DNA from: Eriocheir sinensis | Lineage: Eukaryota > Arthropoda > Malacostraca > Decapoda > Varunidae | DNA: 64,000 nt | NCBI RefSeq assembly: GCF_024679095.1 | Contig: NC_066520.1 | Span: 17,667,831-17,731,830, forward strand | Reading direction: 5' to 3' | In this document: in pieces, positions 1 through 14,680 of the stretch | How positions within the stretch are numbered: position 1 is the first letter of the stretch | Layout of the letters: each line of letters opens with the position of its first letter | The notes under the pieces: generated by a model | Told to the model about the DNA's origin: nothing | Database searches by the model: none | Seen by the model: the letters and a program-made list of their open reading frames with translations, nothing else | Position numbers and translations under genes: made by a program

Positions 1-173
1 TCGCTGTATCCCCCTTCCTCTTCCCCTCATTCCCCCCCCACCCACCCACCCCCTCACCCCTCCATCCACAGCACCACCACCACCACACTCATGATCCCTG
101 TTCGACTCCTCCTCGGCCCCGCCTCTACAACATTTCATGGCTATTACACCTTACGAGCCCCGCCTTACAACAT

Positions 174-177
<4 letters not shown>

Positions 178-239
<62 letters not shown>

Positions 240-249
240 CTCGCTCTCG
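178..249. repeat. (TC)n microsatellite
   Basis: An uninterrupted CT dinucleotide run of about 60 bases, followed by CTCG-interrupted units. The 177 bases before it are C-rich with short CCACC runs and contain no gene I can support. Confidence 0.97.
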
Positions 250-463
250 ATTTCGCTCTCTCTGCGCTTCACTGCCGGAAAAAAATAATCCTTCTCTTGA
301 GGTTTGAGGGAAAGGATGTGGTTTTGCATGTCCTTATGTCGTGTAATTGTGTGAGAGATTCGTGTTTTACTTTACTTTGTTTTATTTATTTGTTTTTAGG
401 TCATAATTGTAACGACTGCGTACTTAACAGTGTACTCAAACTCAAATTCCACGATCTATTCGT

Positions 464-575
<112 letters not shown>

Positions 576-1147
576 CCTTCTCCTTCCCCCCCCACCTCTC
601 CCCTCCCCCCCACACACACCTGTCCTTCCTCTCTCCCAGGTGCAACGAAACACCCGAAAGAAACGTACCGCGTCTGGGAAACTCGGGTGAAAAAGCAAGG
701 TCATGGAGCTCCCTTGCAGTGGTGGAGGAGGAGGTGGAAGGGGAGGTGGAGGGAGTCATTTGTAGTCTGAATGGCGTGTCATGGGCGAGGCGAAAAACAG
801 GGAAAAAGAGGAAGGGTGGAAGGGTGGAATTGGTTGGTGCATGGTAGGTAAGGGCGTGGAAGAGGAGAGGATGGAATGGGCGCTAAAGAAAGAGGAATGT
901 GGGCGTGCTATGATGTGGAAGGGTGGAAGGGGTTAGTGCATGGTGGTTGGGCGTGGAAGAGGAGCGAATTGAATGGACGTCAGAGGAAGAGGGATGTGGG
1001 TGTGTTATGGTGTGGAGGGAGAGAATGGAATCCTGCGTTTGTGTGATGAAGAGTGAAGAGGGTGGAAAAAAGGGAACTGTCTGTGTGGAAGTGAGGGTAT
1101 TTGAGGCGCCATGGTGGAATGCCTTAAATGATCCTCTTCGTCGGTGT

Positions 1148-1149
<2 letters not shown>

Positions 1150-1199
<50 letters not shown>

Positions 1200-1337
1200 C
1201 TTCTTCTTCTTCTTCTTCTTCTTCTTCTTCTTCTTCTTCTTCTTCTTCTTCTTCTTCTTCTTCTTCTTCTTCTTCTTCTTCTTCTTCTTCTTCTTCTTCT
1301 TCTTCTTCTTCTTCTTCTTCTTCTTCTTCTTCTTCTT
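1150..1337. repeat. Compound (TTG)n-(TTC)n microsatellite
   Basis: About 16 TTG units pass directly into about 46 TTC units. All forward frames stay open through it and give poly-Cys/Ser, Val/Leu or Leu/Phe runs, so the open frames here are repeat artefacts. Confidence 0.97.
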
Positions 1338-1457
1338 GCTTATGTTCTTCTAGTTCTTTTTGTTATTTTCTTGTTCTTCGATTTCTTTGCTATATTTTAA
1401 TTCACACCAACACAACGGCATACAATCATTGCTGCTCATTGGACCCATCACTTGCTT

Positions 1458-1530
1458 AAGGGCCAATGCAACGGAGATGAGCACCGAGGCCACGCGCAGC
1501 TATAGCGAATGCCCCTCAAACTTTACCTTT
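1458..1530 (+). mobile_element. Dispersed SINE-like repeat, copy 1
   Basis: This stretch shares a common core with 9992-10068 and 62650-62694. The shared words are AAGGGCCAATG, GGAGATGAGCAC, GGCCACGC and AGCTATAG followed by ATGCCCC. The arrangement resembles the conserved part of a SINE. No poly-A tail or target duplication is visible, so the element edges are unknown. Confidence 0.6.
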
Positions 1531-3754
<2,224 letters not shown>

Positions 3755-4435
3755 TCTTTAGACTTGCAGGTGGACGGCATTTGATACTGGGAAACTGCAC
3801 CCGTTGTATTATTTCAAGGTTCTGTCGTGGAAGAATTGGAGACACTGCGTTTCTATGACACTTTTATAATTATTTTTTTATCCACCCTTTGACCCGCGAG
3901 TGGACGGCATTTGCTAAAGGGAACTGAAGTCTTTGTATTATTATTTCAAGGTTTTGTCTTTGGAGAACTGGAGATACTACGTTGCCATGACTTTATTTTT
4001 ATTTATTTATTTATTTATTTATTTATTTTCTTCCACTTTTTGACCCGCGAGTGAACGGCATTTGCTAAAGGGAACTGAAGTCTTTGTATTATTATTTCAA
4101 GGTTTTGTCTTGGGAGAACTGGAGATACTACGTTGCTCTGACTTTTTATTTATTTATTTTTATTTATTTATTTTCATCTACTTTTTGACCCGCGAGTGGA
4201 CGGCATTTGTTAAAAGAAAACTGAGGTCTTTCTATCATTTCCAGATTTTGTTAAGGAAGAAGTGGAGATACTGCGTTGTTATGAACGTATCTTTCATCAT
4301 TATTTTTTCTCCTTTTGACCTTATGTGGGCGGCATTTGCTACAGGGAAACTGGAGTCTATATGTTACTTCGAGGTATTGTCGTAGAACTGGAGATACTGC
4401 GCTTCTATGACTCTTTTTATCATTATTTTTCCCCA
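3755..4435. repeat. Tandem array, period about 125-150 bp, about 5 copies
   Basis: Units recur at about 3768, 3895, 4043, 4185 and 4315. Each has GACCCGCGAGTGGACGGCAT or a diverged form, then AACTGAAGTCTTTGTATTA, TTTCAAGGTTTTGTC and GGAGATACTACGTTG. Units end in a variable ATTT-rich tail of different lengths. The copies differ by substitutions and tail length, so the array is not very recent. Confidence 0.85.
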
Positions 4436-4779
4436 CATTTTCATTTTCGTTGTGGAATTGAATCGTTACTGAGGCGGCGGGTTCGTTCTTCTCCTCTTCC
4501 TTAATTAAGTTTTCGCTCTGTTCCTCAGCTCCCAGGCGTGCTAACTCTTCCGTCCTGGGAGTGAATTTTGCCGGAGGAGGAGGAGAAAGAACACCCTCTA
4601 AGAGACATTACAGAGACGAGGCGTGCCATTACCAGGTTCAGGAAGGCAGGGAATAAGCGATCTAAAAAAAAATAATAGGAAAAAGAAAAAGCTGTTAAAT
4701 GTCGTTACGGAACTGATGGCGTTATATTTTTTTTTTCACGTTTAAATTAGGTTAGAATTTGTGTGATTACCTGCGTCCT
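4436..4779. other. No gene seen
   Basis: Mixed composition with short A and T runs. I see no repeat and no coding signal. Confidence 0.5.
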
Positions 4780-5215
4780 TGAACCTCCATCCCTGCAGGT
4801 GTCTTTCATACGTCTTTGAGCCTCCCTCCACTTACCTCCTCCCTCCTCCTCCTTCCTCCTGTTTCCCTTGTTCCTCCACTCTGTCACTTGCCTGTCACTT
4901 CTTCCTGCCTGCCTCTTTACCCATTTCTCTTCTTCTCCCTTCTTCCTTTCCTTCTTCTTCATTTTTTCTAGTTTTTGTTCTTTTTTTGTTCGGTGTTTTT
5001 TATTCTTGTTCTTGTTTTCCTTCTTTTTTTCTTCTTCTTTTTCTTGATTTTGTTCCTCTTGTTATTATTGTTGTTCTTTGGTCTTTCTTCCTACTCTTGT
5101 TCTTGTTCTTGTTCTTCTTCTTCATCTTGTTCTTGTTCTTCTTCTCCTTCTTCTTCATCTTGTTCTTGTTCTTCTTGTTCTTCTTCATATTCTTCTTTTT
5201 TCTCCTCCTCCTCCT
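4780..5215. repeat. Polypyrimidine tract with TTC/TTG/CCT units
   Basis: Nearly continuous C and T on the plus strand with TTCTTGTTC words and few purines. Open frames through it give Phe/Leu/Ser-rich or Lys-rich peptides and are repeat artefacts. Confidence 0.85.
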
Positions 5216-8200
5216 TAAAGAATAGGAGGAGGGAGGGACACGAAGCAGGAGAAGGGAAATCCATCACGTTGGAAAGGAAGGAATCACTGAGCAGTCACTG
5301 GAGGGAGAAGGAAGGGAAAGGGGGAAGGGGGGAGGTCACTTTCTTGGGAGGAATGTTGGCAAGGAATGTTAGCGAGGAATGCCTGAGTAAAGGATGGAGA
5401 GGAGGAGGAGGAGGAGGAGGAGAGGATGGTCACTGCTTCCTACCATTGCCAGTGCTTGAGTCAATAACCACTTTTACTCACCTGCCTGACTCACCTGTGA
5501 CCAATTAGGGAGGTGCTTAAGGCGACTCACCTCTTGTGGACGTTGGTTAGTTAAGTTTACGTTCTTTCTATCTATCTATCTGTCTGTCTTTATCTATCTG
5601 TTTATTTTCCTTGTTCCTCCACTCTGCCATTTTCGTACCTGTCACTTCCTCTTCCCTCTTTATCCGTTTCTTTTTTTCTTGTTCTTGTTCTTCTTGTTCT
5701 TGTTCTCCAAATCAAACGCAGTACATTTTGAAATATTTTTAATTCTATAATATGAGCCGTAAATATGTATTTGTGGACCTGAATTGATTGCTCCATAGCT
5801 CTTCAGGGGCGGGTAAGCTTGGGATGTATTATATAAATTTGTAATGTTAAATGTAATAGCTGTAATTCGTAATACCTCCGCCTCTACCCCCCCCCCCCCC
5901 TTTCCGCCCTCAACACAGATCCCCTCCCAACCCCCTTCCTCCAATAAGCTAATCTGTGACAATCAACTAACAGGAAAGCTCAACACGCATACGTACAAAA
6001 AATAATAATTAGATAAAAAGACAGTAAAATAAATAAATAAATGAATAAATAAATAAAAGGACAATAAACAAACGCGCATATCGAGCCAGACCTGTTTCCT
6101 AACGCTGCCTTGCATTATTTTCTAGTCTGCGAAATTCGTCTTGTCATGCTGAGGTTTCCGTCTGTCTGTCTGTTCCTGGATTTATGTGGATACGTTTCCA
6201 AGCAGACACGTTTTATTTCAGCGTAGGAAGTATATATATTTCATGCGTATTTATTTCTTCTAAAAAAAATGCGACAATAAACGGCGATAGACGTGGATAG
6301 GTTTGTGATAGATGGATGGATGGATGGATAGATTGAGATGCATGGCCGAGGAGTTTCAGGATCGGTAAAGAGACATTGGTGACACGGACTCAGTTTCCTT
6401 CACGCCGCTCAGTTCTCTCTTGTCATGGAAGGGATTTCATGCACGTGTCTGTAGTTTACTGAGTGCGTGTGTCTGGATGAGGTCGGTTTTTGACAAACAT
6501 ACCGTAAGCTCCAACAAGCATGTCCTCAGTGTACCCCTTTGACGCGCAAATACATACAATCATTTCGGCGATACTCGTACCCGGTTATGCTGAATGTGTC
6601 GCTGGAACCACAGTGCTTCCTCTTGCCCTCACTTCTTCCGCAGTGGCACGCTTACGGTCGTGGCACTGCGATGCTTTGCCGGGCCTTGGGCGAGGCGCGC
6701 GGAACAAGGTCAGCGTCCGCGATTGTGTGTTGTGGCGGGGCCGGGATACAGGGGTCCGGGGTACTGGGTGATGGGAACGGGCACTCAAGTATCCATCGCT
6801 TCTCCCCTCCTCCCATACCGTCCCAGAACCCTAACACGCGGCGAGGCGGATCTCACACGAATGGAGATGCATGAATGTCTCTAAATGAAGGAATGCTTGG
6901 CGTGATGGAGGATCCTTCACTTCCCTCCCCGGCAAGGACTTTCTCCGATGGTATGTGCGGTGCCCACCACCACCACCACCGGGAGGGGCGGGGACGGGTG
7001 AGAGGGACCCAGAAGTAGGTAGGTGACGCAGCTCTCACCGCAGCTCTGCCCACACTGCTTACTCCTGCTATGAACTAGATCGCTCTCCCACTCAGCCCAG
7101 GCCCACGCCAGCCCACGGCATGGTGAAGACCTCTGCCCCTGTGCTGTATTGCGGTGTTTTGTGTTGTGCTGTGCCCGCCGGCCATCTAAGCTAAAAGAAA
7201 ATAAAGCAATTCACAGGTCGTTGTCACATTTCGGATTTAAGAAAAAAAATGTGATAAAAACCGTATCTCAGCTTTTAAAAAAATTGTTCAGTTGTACATT
7301 TCCTTGACGGCAGAACGTTGGCCGTGGCGGAGCTGCTTGTAGCGTCGCGGAGGAACTGTTCATGGCGTCCTACTATGAAAAAAAAATAATAAGCCACGTT
7401 AGGCCAGCGACCCTCTGTGGCCTGCCCAAACCCCGGGGCGATGATAGCAGCACATTAGGGCGGCGATAACAACACATTAGCGCGGCGGTAATTTACTTCT
7501 TGGGGACGGCAGCTTTTGGGACGCGGAGGGTGAGCGATGACCGGCACCCGGCCGAGCCTCATAGCAGGGATGCCTTCTCCGGAACCACAGAGCTTAGCCA
7601 CAAGAACCCGAGACGAATACACCGCCGCCATCGCCCTTAACCACAAAAGCAGGTGGAGGGAGAATGACGAAGAGGGTCAAGGGAGAGTTGGGTATGGGAG
7701 GAGGTCGTAAATAAAAAAAAAGGGGTTAGGGAGAGTGGCGAATAGGCTCCAGGGAGAGAACAGACACGGCGCTAAAGAAGGGTGAGGGAGAGTGGCGAGA
7801 TCTAGGGTATCGGGGGAGAGTAGAGCAAGGGCCGGCGGCAGGGTTAGGGTGGAGAGCGATGAGAGTGAAGTTCCAACCGCTCTCCCTCGGCCCTCCTGAC
7901 CCCCTTTTGTTGGGCAGCAGCACCCTCGTTGCCCCAACCTTTATCAGACGCCACCTTCCTCCCCTCGCCCGCAGCGGCACCCACACCATACACATAGAAC
8001 TGGCTGAGCACTTGGAGGGTTGGCCGGCGGCGGGAAGGTGGAATGGGTGTCTGGATTACTGGCTATGGGAGGAAGGGGAACGCTTACCGGGTTTGAATCT
8101 TAATTGACAAGAAGCACATCCTTCCGAGACAGATGTATTGTGGCATTTTATCACCTGTAATCTGAGTGATGTCACTGTACGAAGCTGAATTTTAAGAACC

Positions 8201-9015
8201 TACTTGGGAATCAAACGCAAATACCATGATTGTGTATTCTTTAGTAGGATAAGTGAACCACGTAAAGCAGCATAAAGAAAACTATGCCTTTGAAATTGCA
8301 GAAATGCGTCAGTCGAGCTTCTCCGTGCAAAAATGGTGACAGTGAACGCCGCGCTACGCACCAGATTCTGGGCCTGGTGCGTCCTGCCGGCCATGACGTG
8401 AAGGAATTCGAGGTGCCTGACGCCGCCTACACACGCCATGCCTCTTGAGACGACAAAGGCCGAGGCTGAGGTTATTCTTTTACCTTAATGAAGCTTAATG
8501 CATTCCACGTGCGGCTGTGGAGGCGGAGAGGGCAGGATGGCCGTGGGTGAGAGCGGCTGGGGCTGGCAGAGGCTTGGGGGCAGCGTCCGTGTGTAGGCCA
8601 GGCCGGTAAGGTGGCAGGGGAAGGGGAGAGTTTAGTGGCTGGTGAGTGCTGGAGGGAAGCGATCAGTAGTCTTTGGAGGCTGAGCTGTAGGCGTCGTATT
8701 TTTTTACTCCTTATCTAGCCTTTTAGTGGTAGGTTGGCCCGCAGTGTTCGGTTCAGCTGCGATGGTGTCCCTGTTCTGTCTTATTGTTTGTTAGGGTCTG
8801 GCGTGTTTCTTTGGGAGTTCATTGAGGCTCGTATGAATGGAAGCGATATGTTTTTAGTTTAGATTTTACACAAGGCAGCAACGAGATGTTTGGAGGTTTG
8901 GAACAGCCTCATGTGCCCCCGATGTCGGAAGTCTGGAGCTTGGCACACGAAGGAAGGAAGGAAGGAAGGAGGCAGGAAGCAATGGGTCACGTGCTCTTGT
9001 GGGTTTCATAATGAT

Positions 9016-9018
<3 letters not shown>
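5216..9018. other. Long gene-poor stretch, no gene seen
   Basis: Contains G/A-rich sequence (5220-5430), TTCTTG units (5670-5705), a C run near 5887, AAAT-type units (6010-6060), GATG units (6310-6330), GC-rich patches (6600-7060 and 7400-8110) and GGAA units (8951-8970). I translated the GC-rich patches by eye and saw no domain or plausible exon set. Confidence 0.5.
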
Positions 9019-9104
<86 letters not shown>

Positions 9105-9115
9105 GCGCACACACC
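9019..9115. repeat. (AC)n microsatellite
   Basis: An AC run of about 80 bases with a short CGCGCG interruption near its 3' end. Confidence 0.97.
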
Positions 9116-9327
9116 ATAAAAAAAGACAGGCCAGGTAATCTCAGGCTTAACCCTTCAAGGCCTGAGGCAAAACCCTTGACTAGGCCTATAAATATAATCG
9201 GTGTGATAATCCTCAGTGCCTGGAGGTGCCCAAGAGGTCCTCAGAGGCGGCCCCATCAAAGGATTACCCACACAATGACGACTTGGACGGTTTTCACAAT
9301 AGGATTTCTCACCAGAGGACGTTTTCC

Positions 9328-9570
9328 ACCATAGGATTTGTCACCATAGGATTTTTCACTATAAGATTTTTCACTATAAGATTTTTCACTATAAGATTTT
9401 TCACTATAAGATTTTTCACTATAAGATTTTTCACTATAAGATTTTTCACTATAAGATTTTTCACTATAAGATTTTTCACTATAAGATTTTTCACTATAAG
9501 ATTTTTCACTATAAGATTTTTCACTATAAGATTTTTCACCATAAGATTTTTCACCATAGGATTTTTCACC
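9328..9570. repeat. 15-bp minisatellite, about 16 copies
   Basis: The unit is ATAAGATTTTTCACT, repeated almost without change. Edge units carry T-to-C and A-to-G variants (CACCATAGG). Because 15 is a multiple of three, several frames stay open on both strands; the forward frame reads repeated FFTIR and the reverse repeated SYSEK. No promoter, signal peptide or flanking exon supports translation. Confidence 0.95.
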
Positions 9571-9991
9571 TCTGCTTGTAGTATGTGTTGAAGCGTGATG
9601 GTTAGCTCGGAACTGACATGTATTGAAAAAATCACATATTGAAAGCAAGGAAATGAGGAGTTTTTTTTAATATTTTTTTTATATTGAAAAGAGATGTATG
9701 TAAAGCGACACCGTAGATTGCAGTTTCCGTAACGTTTGGAATCAGAAGTGTAGATTTAACATGAATTTAGGTACAACAGGAGCTGGCGGCGAGATTATAC
9801 ACAATTTCCTTTAGCTTATTCGTGGGATATGAAAGTTTCCTAATTAAACCTGACCACTTGTTAATCATACTACGGTTACTTTATCCACCTTGCTAGAATC
9901 GTCCATTATGCCACCTACAGGAAGGTAGAAAAAGTGTGCTTGCGAATTTACATGTTTTGCAGTGGAGTATACGTATCTATCCCACAGACTC
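9571..9991. other. No gene seen
   Basis: AT-rich sequence with short T runs near 9661-9680 and no coding signal. Confidence 0.5.
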
Positions 9992-10068
9992 AAGGGCCAA
10001 TGTGACGGAGATGAGCACTGGGGCCACGCTTAGCTATAGTGTATGCCCCCCAACTATACCCTTATATC
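9992..10068 (+). mobile_element. Dispersed SINE-like repeat, copy 2
   Basis: Shares the AAGGGCCAATG, GGAGATGAGCAC, GGCCACGC and AGCTATAG core with 1458-1530, with scattered substitutions. It is followed by pyrimidine-rich sequence. Element boundaries are not resolved. Confidence 0.6.
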
Positions 10069-10831
10069 TATCCCCCTTCTCCCCGTTTCGTCTTCCCCTT
10101 CTCACCTTTCTTCCATTAATCTTGCAATGTCTCCCTCTCTCTCTCTTTCTCCTCTAATCTCTCTCCCTTGGCGCCATCCGCCCACAAGGAGGGAGCGTTT
10201 CATTTCCGCATTCCTGGTGTCTGTTTACGCTTTCCGAACACGCTGTCCGTCCGCCACGTAGGGTCGAATCCCTGCGGAGGCGGGTCGCGAGGTCAGACCA
10301 GAGTGATCCTATCGCCTTGCAAAGAAAACGACCGATTCGCTGCTGTGGTTGTTTCTCGCGCTGTTCAACATACACAACTTTTGCACTTACAGACTCGCCG
10401 GGACTGTTCTCTGCCTATTACCAAGTCAGGGGATGATATATAAGTGTAGTTCTTTGTACCAGTTGATCGTGTTCACAACTTTCCCTCTTACCAGCTCGGG
10501 GTCTGTTCGCAACTCATTACCAAGTCCTGATCCTCGTGAAACCCGTTCGTGCGTGCCTCCAGTGCTCAGGGTGGCGGTCCCAGGGTGCTGCAGGGCAAGA
10601 CGCTGTTCCCTCCGTACATGGCAGCACTATTAAGGGCCTCATGTTCTTCTGGTGTTTCCGCGGTGATTGAAGGACCTGCCCGCCGCTGCCACTTCCCGTC
10701 CGCCTCGTTCACCTCAACTTGCAGGCAGACATTCACTTCGATCTGTGGCATCCGATGGAGTTATGTTATCTGTCGTGCTCGCATTGGAAACGTTTGATTT
10801 CTTTCCTCGTCCTCCTGGAGACATTTAATAA
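10069..10831. other. No gene seen
   Basis: Pyrimidine-rich to 10160, then mixed GC-rich sequence. Several short open frames overlap at 10150-10800, but none has a recognisable domain. Confidence 0.5.
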
Positions 10832-11851
10832 TGGAAAGACAAGGAGAATGACACTAAAGGAAACCAAAGAGGAATGAAACTAAAGGACACAAAAGGAAGA
10901 AGAGTGAAACTAAAGGAAGCAATTGAATCATGAAACTAAAGGAAGCTAAAGGAAGGAGAATGAAACTTAAGGAACCAAAAGAGGAATGAAACTAAAGGAA
11001 GCAATAGAATCATTAAACTAAAGGAAGCTAAAGGAAGGAGAATGAAACTTACGGAACCAAAAGAAGAATGAAACTAAAGGAAACAAAAGGAAGAAGAGTG
11101 AAACTAAAGGAAGCAATAGAATCATGAAACTAAAGGAAGCAATAGAATCATGAAACTAAAGGAAGCAATAGAATCATGAAACTAAAGGAAGCAATAGAAT
11201 CATGAAACTAAAGGAAGCAATAGAATCATGAAACTAAAGGAAGCAATAGAATCATGAAACTAAAGGAAGCAATAGAATCATGAAACTAAAGGAAGCAATA
11301 GAATCATGAAACTAAAGGAAGCAATAGAATCATGAAACTAAAGGAAGCAATAGAATCATGAAACTAAAGGAAGCAATAGAATCATGAAACTAAAGGAAGC
11401 AATAGAATCATGAAACTAAAGGAAGCAATAGAATCATGAAACTAAAGGAAGCAATAGAATCATGAAACTAAAGGAAGCAATAGAATCATGAAACTAAAGG
11501 AAGCAATAGAATCATGAAACTAAAGGAAGCAATAGAATCATGAAACTAGAGGAAGCAATAGAATCATGAAAACTAAAGGAAGCAATAGAATCATGAAACT
11601 AAAGGAAGCAATAGAATCATGAAACTAAAGGAAGCAATAGAATCATGAAAACTAAAGGAAGCTAAAGGAAGGAGAATGAAACTTACGGAACCAAAAGAAG
11701 AATGAAACTAAAGGAAACAAAAGGAAGAAGAGTCAAACTAAAGGAAGCAATAGAATCATGAAACTAAAGGAAGAATGAAACTTAAGAAACCAAAAGAAGA
11801 ATGAAGCTAAAGGAAACAAAAGGAAGGAGAATGAAACTGGAGGATGAAACT
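10832..11851. repeat. 26-bp minisatellite array with variant flanks
   Basis: The core (about 11100-11660) is a near-identical 26-bp unit, GAAACTAAAGGAAGCAATAG plus AATCAT, in about 21 copies. The flanks (10832-11100 and 11660-11851) are built from related longer units in which the AATAGAATCAT part is replaced by AAAAGGAAGAAGAGT or GGAGAATGAAACTTA. A homogeneous centre with diverged edges is the pattern expected of repeated unequal exchange or replication slippage. Confidence 0.95.
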
Positions 11852-13632
11852 GTCTTCCCCCCTTCTCGAAAATCTTTGATACGTCTTCCTTCTCTTCCTG
11901 AAAGCACTTAACCTGCCTTCCACCTCCTCCTGTAAACATTTAATTTATCCTCCTTCTCTTCCTGGTCCTTTACAGTCGTGGCGGTCATTCATTGTCCCTC
12001 CCAATCAAAGTTTATTACTGCAGAAAATGTTACCTCGGGACATTTTTTCTCTGTCAACAATGAACAGTTTGTGGGTCTTGGTGCAGCGACACGAGGAAGT
12101 GATGGCATAGAATTGTTGATTTGACAAGTGATGGATGTTCTTTCTCTCTCTCGATCCATCTGTCATATCTGTCTCCATTCGTCCTCTCTATCTCTCTATT
12201 CTTTTATCTCTGTATCTATCCATATCTAGCTATGTATCTGTCTTTTGTATCTCGTTGGGTCAAAGTAAAGAAGATCGTGTTCAAGTTTAGTCAGTTTTAA
12301 TCGGGTATTTTTTAGTCTTTAGTAGAAACAAATTACTTTTTTCGACGTTTTATATAGACTCCAAACATCATCAATAATTTTCTGGTTTATTTTCATTAGG
12401 ATGTTGCCCCCACGGAACGCAACTATAATGACCAGAATGAAATATACCTGTCATGTCATACCTTTTTTTTTCCTTCCAGTTCTCATACTCGTTGGAACTG
12501 GCCGGTCTTTTGTGTGTGTGTGCGTGTGTCTGTGCTGCGTCGCCTTATCATGCATGACAAAATTCTCTGTGGTAACGGGCTGACTCGTTTGCTGGTGATC
12601 ATTGTCTATGCATGCTTGGACTGACTTAATGAAACGAGGCCGTGCAGTCGCCGGTGGGGGTTGGGCCGGGCATGACCTGAGCGATTGAGCGCCCCAAGAA
12701 CTAATGAGCAGTGTTCCCTCCCCGCTCGTCCGTTTGTCTGTATGTGGTCGAGCCAGATCTTATGTCACTGGCTGGGTAGGGCGTGTCATTGCTCCCTCCT
12801 CTACTTCCTCCATCTTCGTCTTGTCCATCTCCTTGTTTTATCTTCTTGTTCTTCCTATTCCTTCTCCTGCTTTGTGTTTATCCTTTCCTTATTCTTCTTC
12901 TATTCCATCTCTATTTTCTTCTTCCTTCCCCTCCTCCTCCATCTCTCTCTTTTCCATGGTTTTGTCTTTCCTCCTTCTCCTGCTATGTATTTTCCTCCTC
13001 CTCCTCCTTCTCCTCCTACTCCCACTCCATCTTGTTCTTTTCTTCCTCCTCCTTCTCCTCATGCTCCTACTCCATCTTATTCTTTTCTTCCTCCTCCTCC
13101 ATCTTTTTCTTTACCTCGTCCTCGTCACCAAGTCCAGTAATTACTCAAGGAAGACTAACAAGGCGTCATCAGCCCTGGATCGTAGGCTCACCTCGTTGGG
13201 TTTGTTGATGCTTTGCCAAAAAGGGACAGAGTAATTCCGCAGCAGGTTTGGGGGTCTTCATTTCGCTAACTAGTACTCTCTCTTCGTCTCTTGTATGATT
13301 GGGGGGAAGGGGGGTCATTAGCTTCTCATTCTTTTCTCCTCTTTGCCTGAAGGATGCGGGAAGGACAAGTGCTTCGTTATAGCTTAGAATGGTAGACTCG
13401 TTTATGTCCACGATCCTGCAATCAGGTTCTGCGAAATTGAAATCTGGTTTTGCGTACCGTAGAGTTGTTTGTTAGTTCTTTCCCCGAACAATGGTAATAG
13501 GGAGGATGAAGTAATAAAAAAACAAGGATGGAAAGCAGAGAACGGCAAGGAAGACGATGGGAATGATAATAAAGTGAAAAGGTAAACTTGAAATAAAAGG
13601 GGGAAGAAATAAAATAAAGAAATAAAGTGAAT
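11852..13632. other. No gene seen
   Basis: Includes a short TCTATC-rich stretch (12140-12250) and a C/T-rich stretch (12785-13130) whose open frames are Ser/Pro/Leu-rich artefacts. Confidence 0.5.
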
Positions 13633-13915
13633 GTTTCGGCGCCTCAGCGATAGCTAGCATTTATGAAGAATCTTACGTGTGTGTGACAGGATATTTAGAT
13701 AGAGTGAGTGTTTAAGTCTTTAAGACATCCTCGTTACAAGAATTTCGTGTATTAAATTCATAAATGTTTCGGCGTCTTTGTGATAGCTAACATTCATTTT
13801 ATCCGATTTACAGACATTTAGTGAAGAGTCTTGTTTATGTGTGAGGATATTTAGATAGGGCGAGTAGTTAAGTGTTTAAGATATCCTCCCTACAAGAAAA
13901 TCGTGCTGTAAATTC
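13633..13915. repeat. Diverged tandem duplication, period about 135-150 bp
   Basis: Two copies share ATGTTTCGGCG, GATAGCTA, GGATATTTAGATAG, AAGTGTTTAAG and ACATCCTC or ATATCCTC words in the same order. The second copy has an insertion near 13800. Confidence 0.8.
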
Positions 13916-14086
13916 AGATAACCTTGAGGTGTTTTCGTATCCGCTCACCTGCCGCCTCTCGGGAATGACACGCAATATTCTCACTCTTCAGATAAGCATT
14001 TCAACGTTTTTAATATTCACACGAGGCTTCCAATAGGGCGCGTTACACCTCTTAACCGATGGCCCTGAGATAACGAAGCAGCTCAA

Positions 14087-14090
14087 TACA

Positions 14091-14152
<62 letters not shown>

Positions 14153-14191
14153 CTCTCTGTCCTGGAATTTGAGTGATGGAGAGAGTGAAGA

Positions 14192-14229
<38 letters not shown>
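14087..14229. repeat. (CA)n and (TG)n in inverted order around a short spacer
   Basis: A CA run (about 14092-14149) is followed by GCTCTCTCTG, a spacer of about 20 bases, GGAGAGAGTG and a TG run (14192-14229). The two halves are complementary and could form a long imperfect hairpin. Confidence 0.85.
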
Positions 14230-14230
<1 letters not shown>

Positions 14231-14618
14231 GCTTATCACCACTGGGCGGGGCCTCGTCGGGACTCTCCACATCAAGGTTTTCTCAGTCAATGTAAGTCAG
14301 GCGAACGTTGAATGGCCCGAAGGAGTTTGAGAGCACTTTTCACCTTCCACGACGCGTTACTTTCCCTCCTTTACCCGTTATTGCCTCCCCGCCGCCTCAC
14401 TACTCACCGTCAGCGTTGGGAGGGGGAGGGGAGGGGAAGGGAGTGTACTGGGAATGGGGTGGAGGGGCGGGTCGTACGTCATGTGGTTCCTTCCTTGCCT
14501 TCATACTCGTCTTCGTGTCTGCTTTATTGTTTTTCTTACTGTTGGTGGTTTACTAATGCCTTCGTCATCGCCTCAAACGAGTAATCATTTAAACCAGGGT
14601 CCAGATGGTTTAAACATG

Positions 14619-14619
<1 letters not shown>

Positions 14620-14679
<60 letters not shown>
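14620..14679. repeat. (CA)n microsatellite
   Basis: A CA run of about 55 bases. The surrounding 14230-14619 is GC-rich with no recognised gene. Confidence 0.95.

Positions 14680-14680
<1 letters not shown>

Noticed and set aside
1128..1459. Long open frames with poly-Ser, poly-Leu or poly-Phe
   Set aside because: They are translations of the (TTG)n(TTC)n microsatellite and exist in all three forward frames.
9226..9648. FFTIR and SYSEK repeat proteins on the two strands
   Set aside because: Both frames follow from a 15-bp minisatellite. Antisense open frames of equal length are expected from the period alone.
9330..11851. CRISPR-like regular arrays
   Set aside because: The repeats are contiguous tandem units without spacers, in eukaryotic-type DNA.
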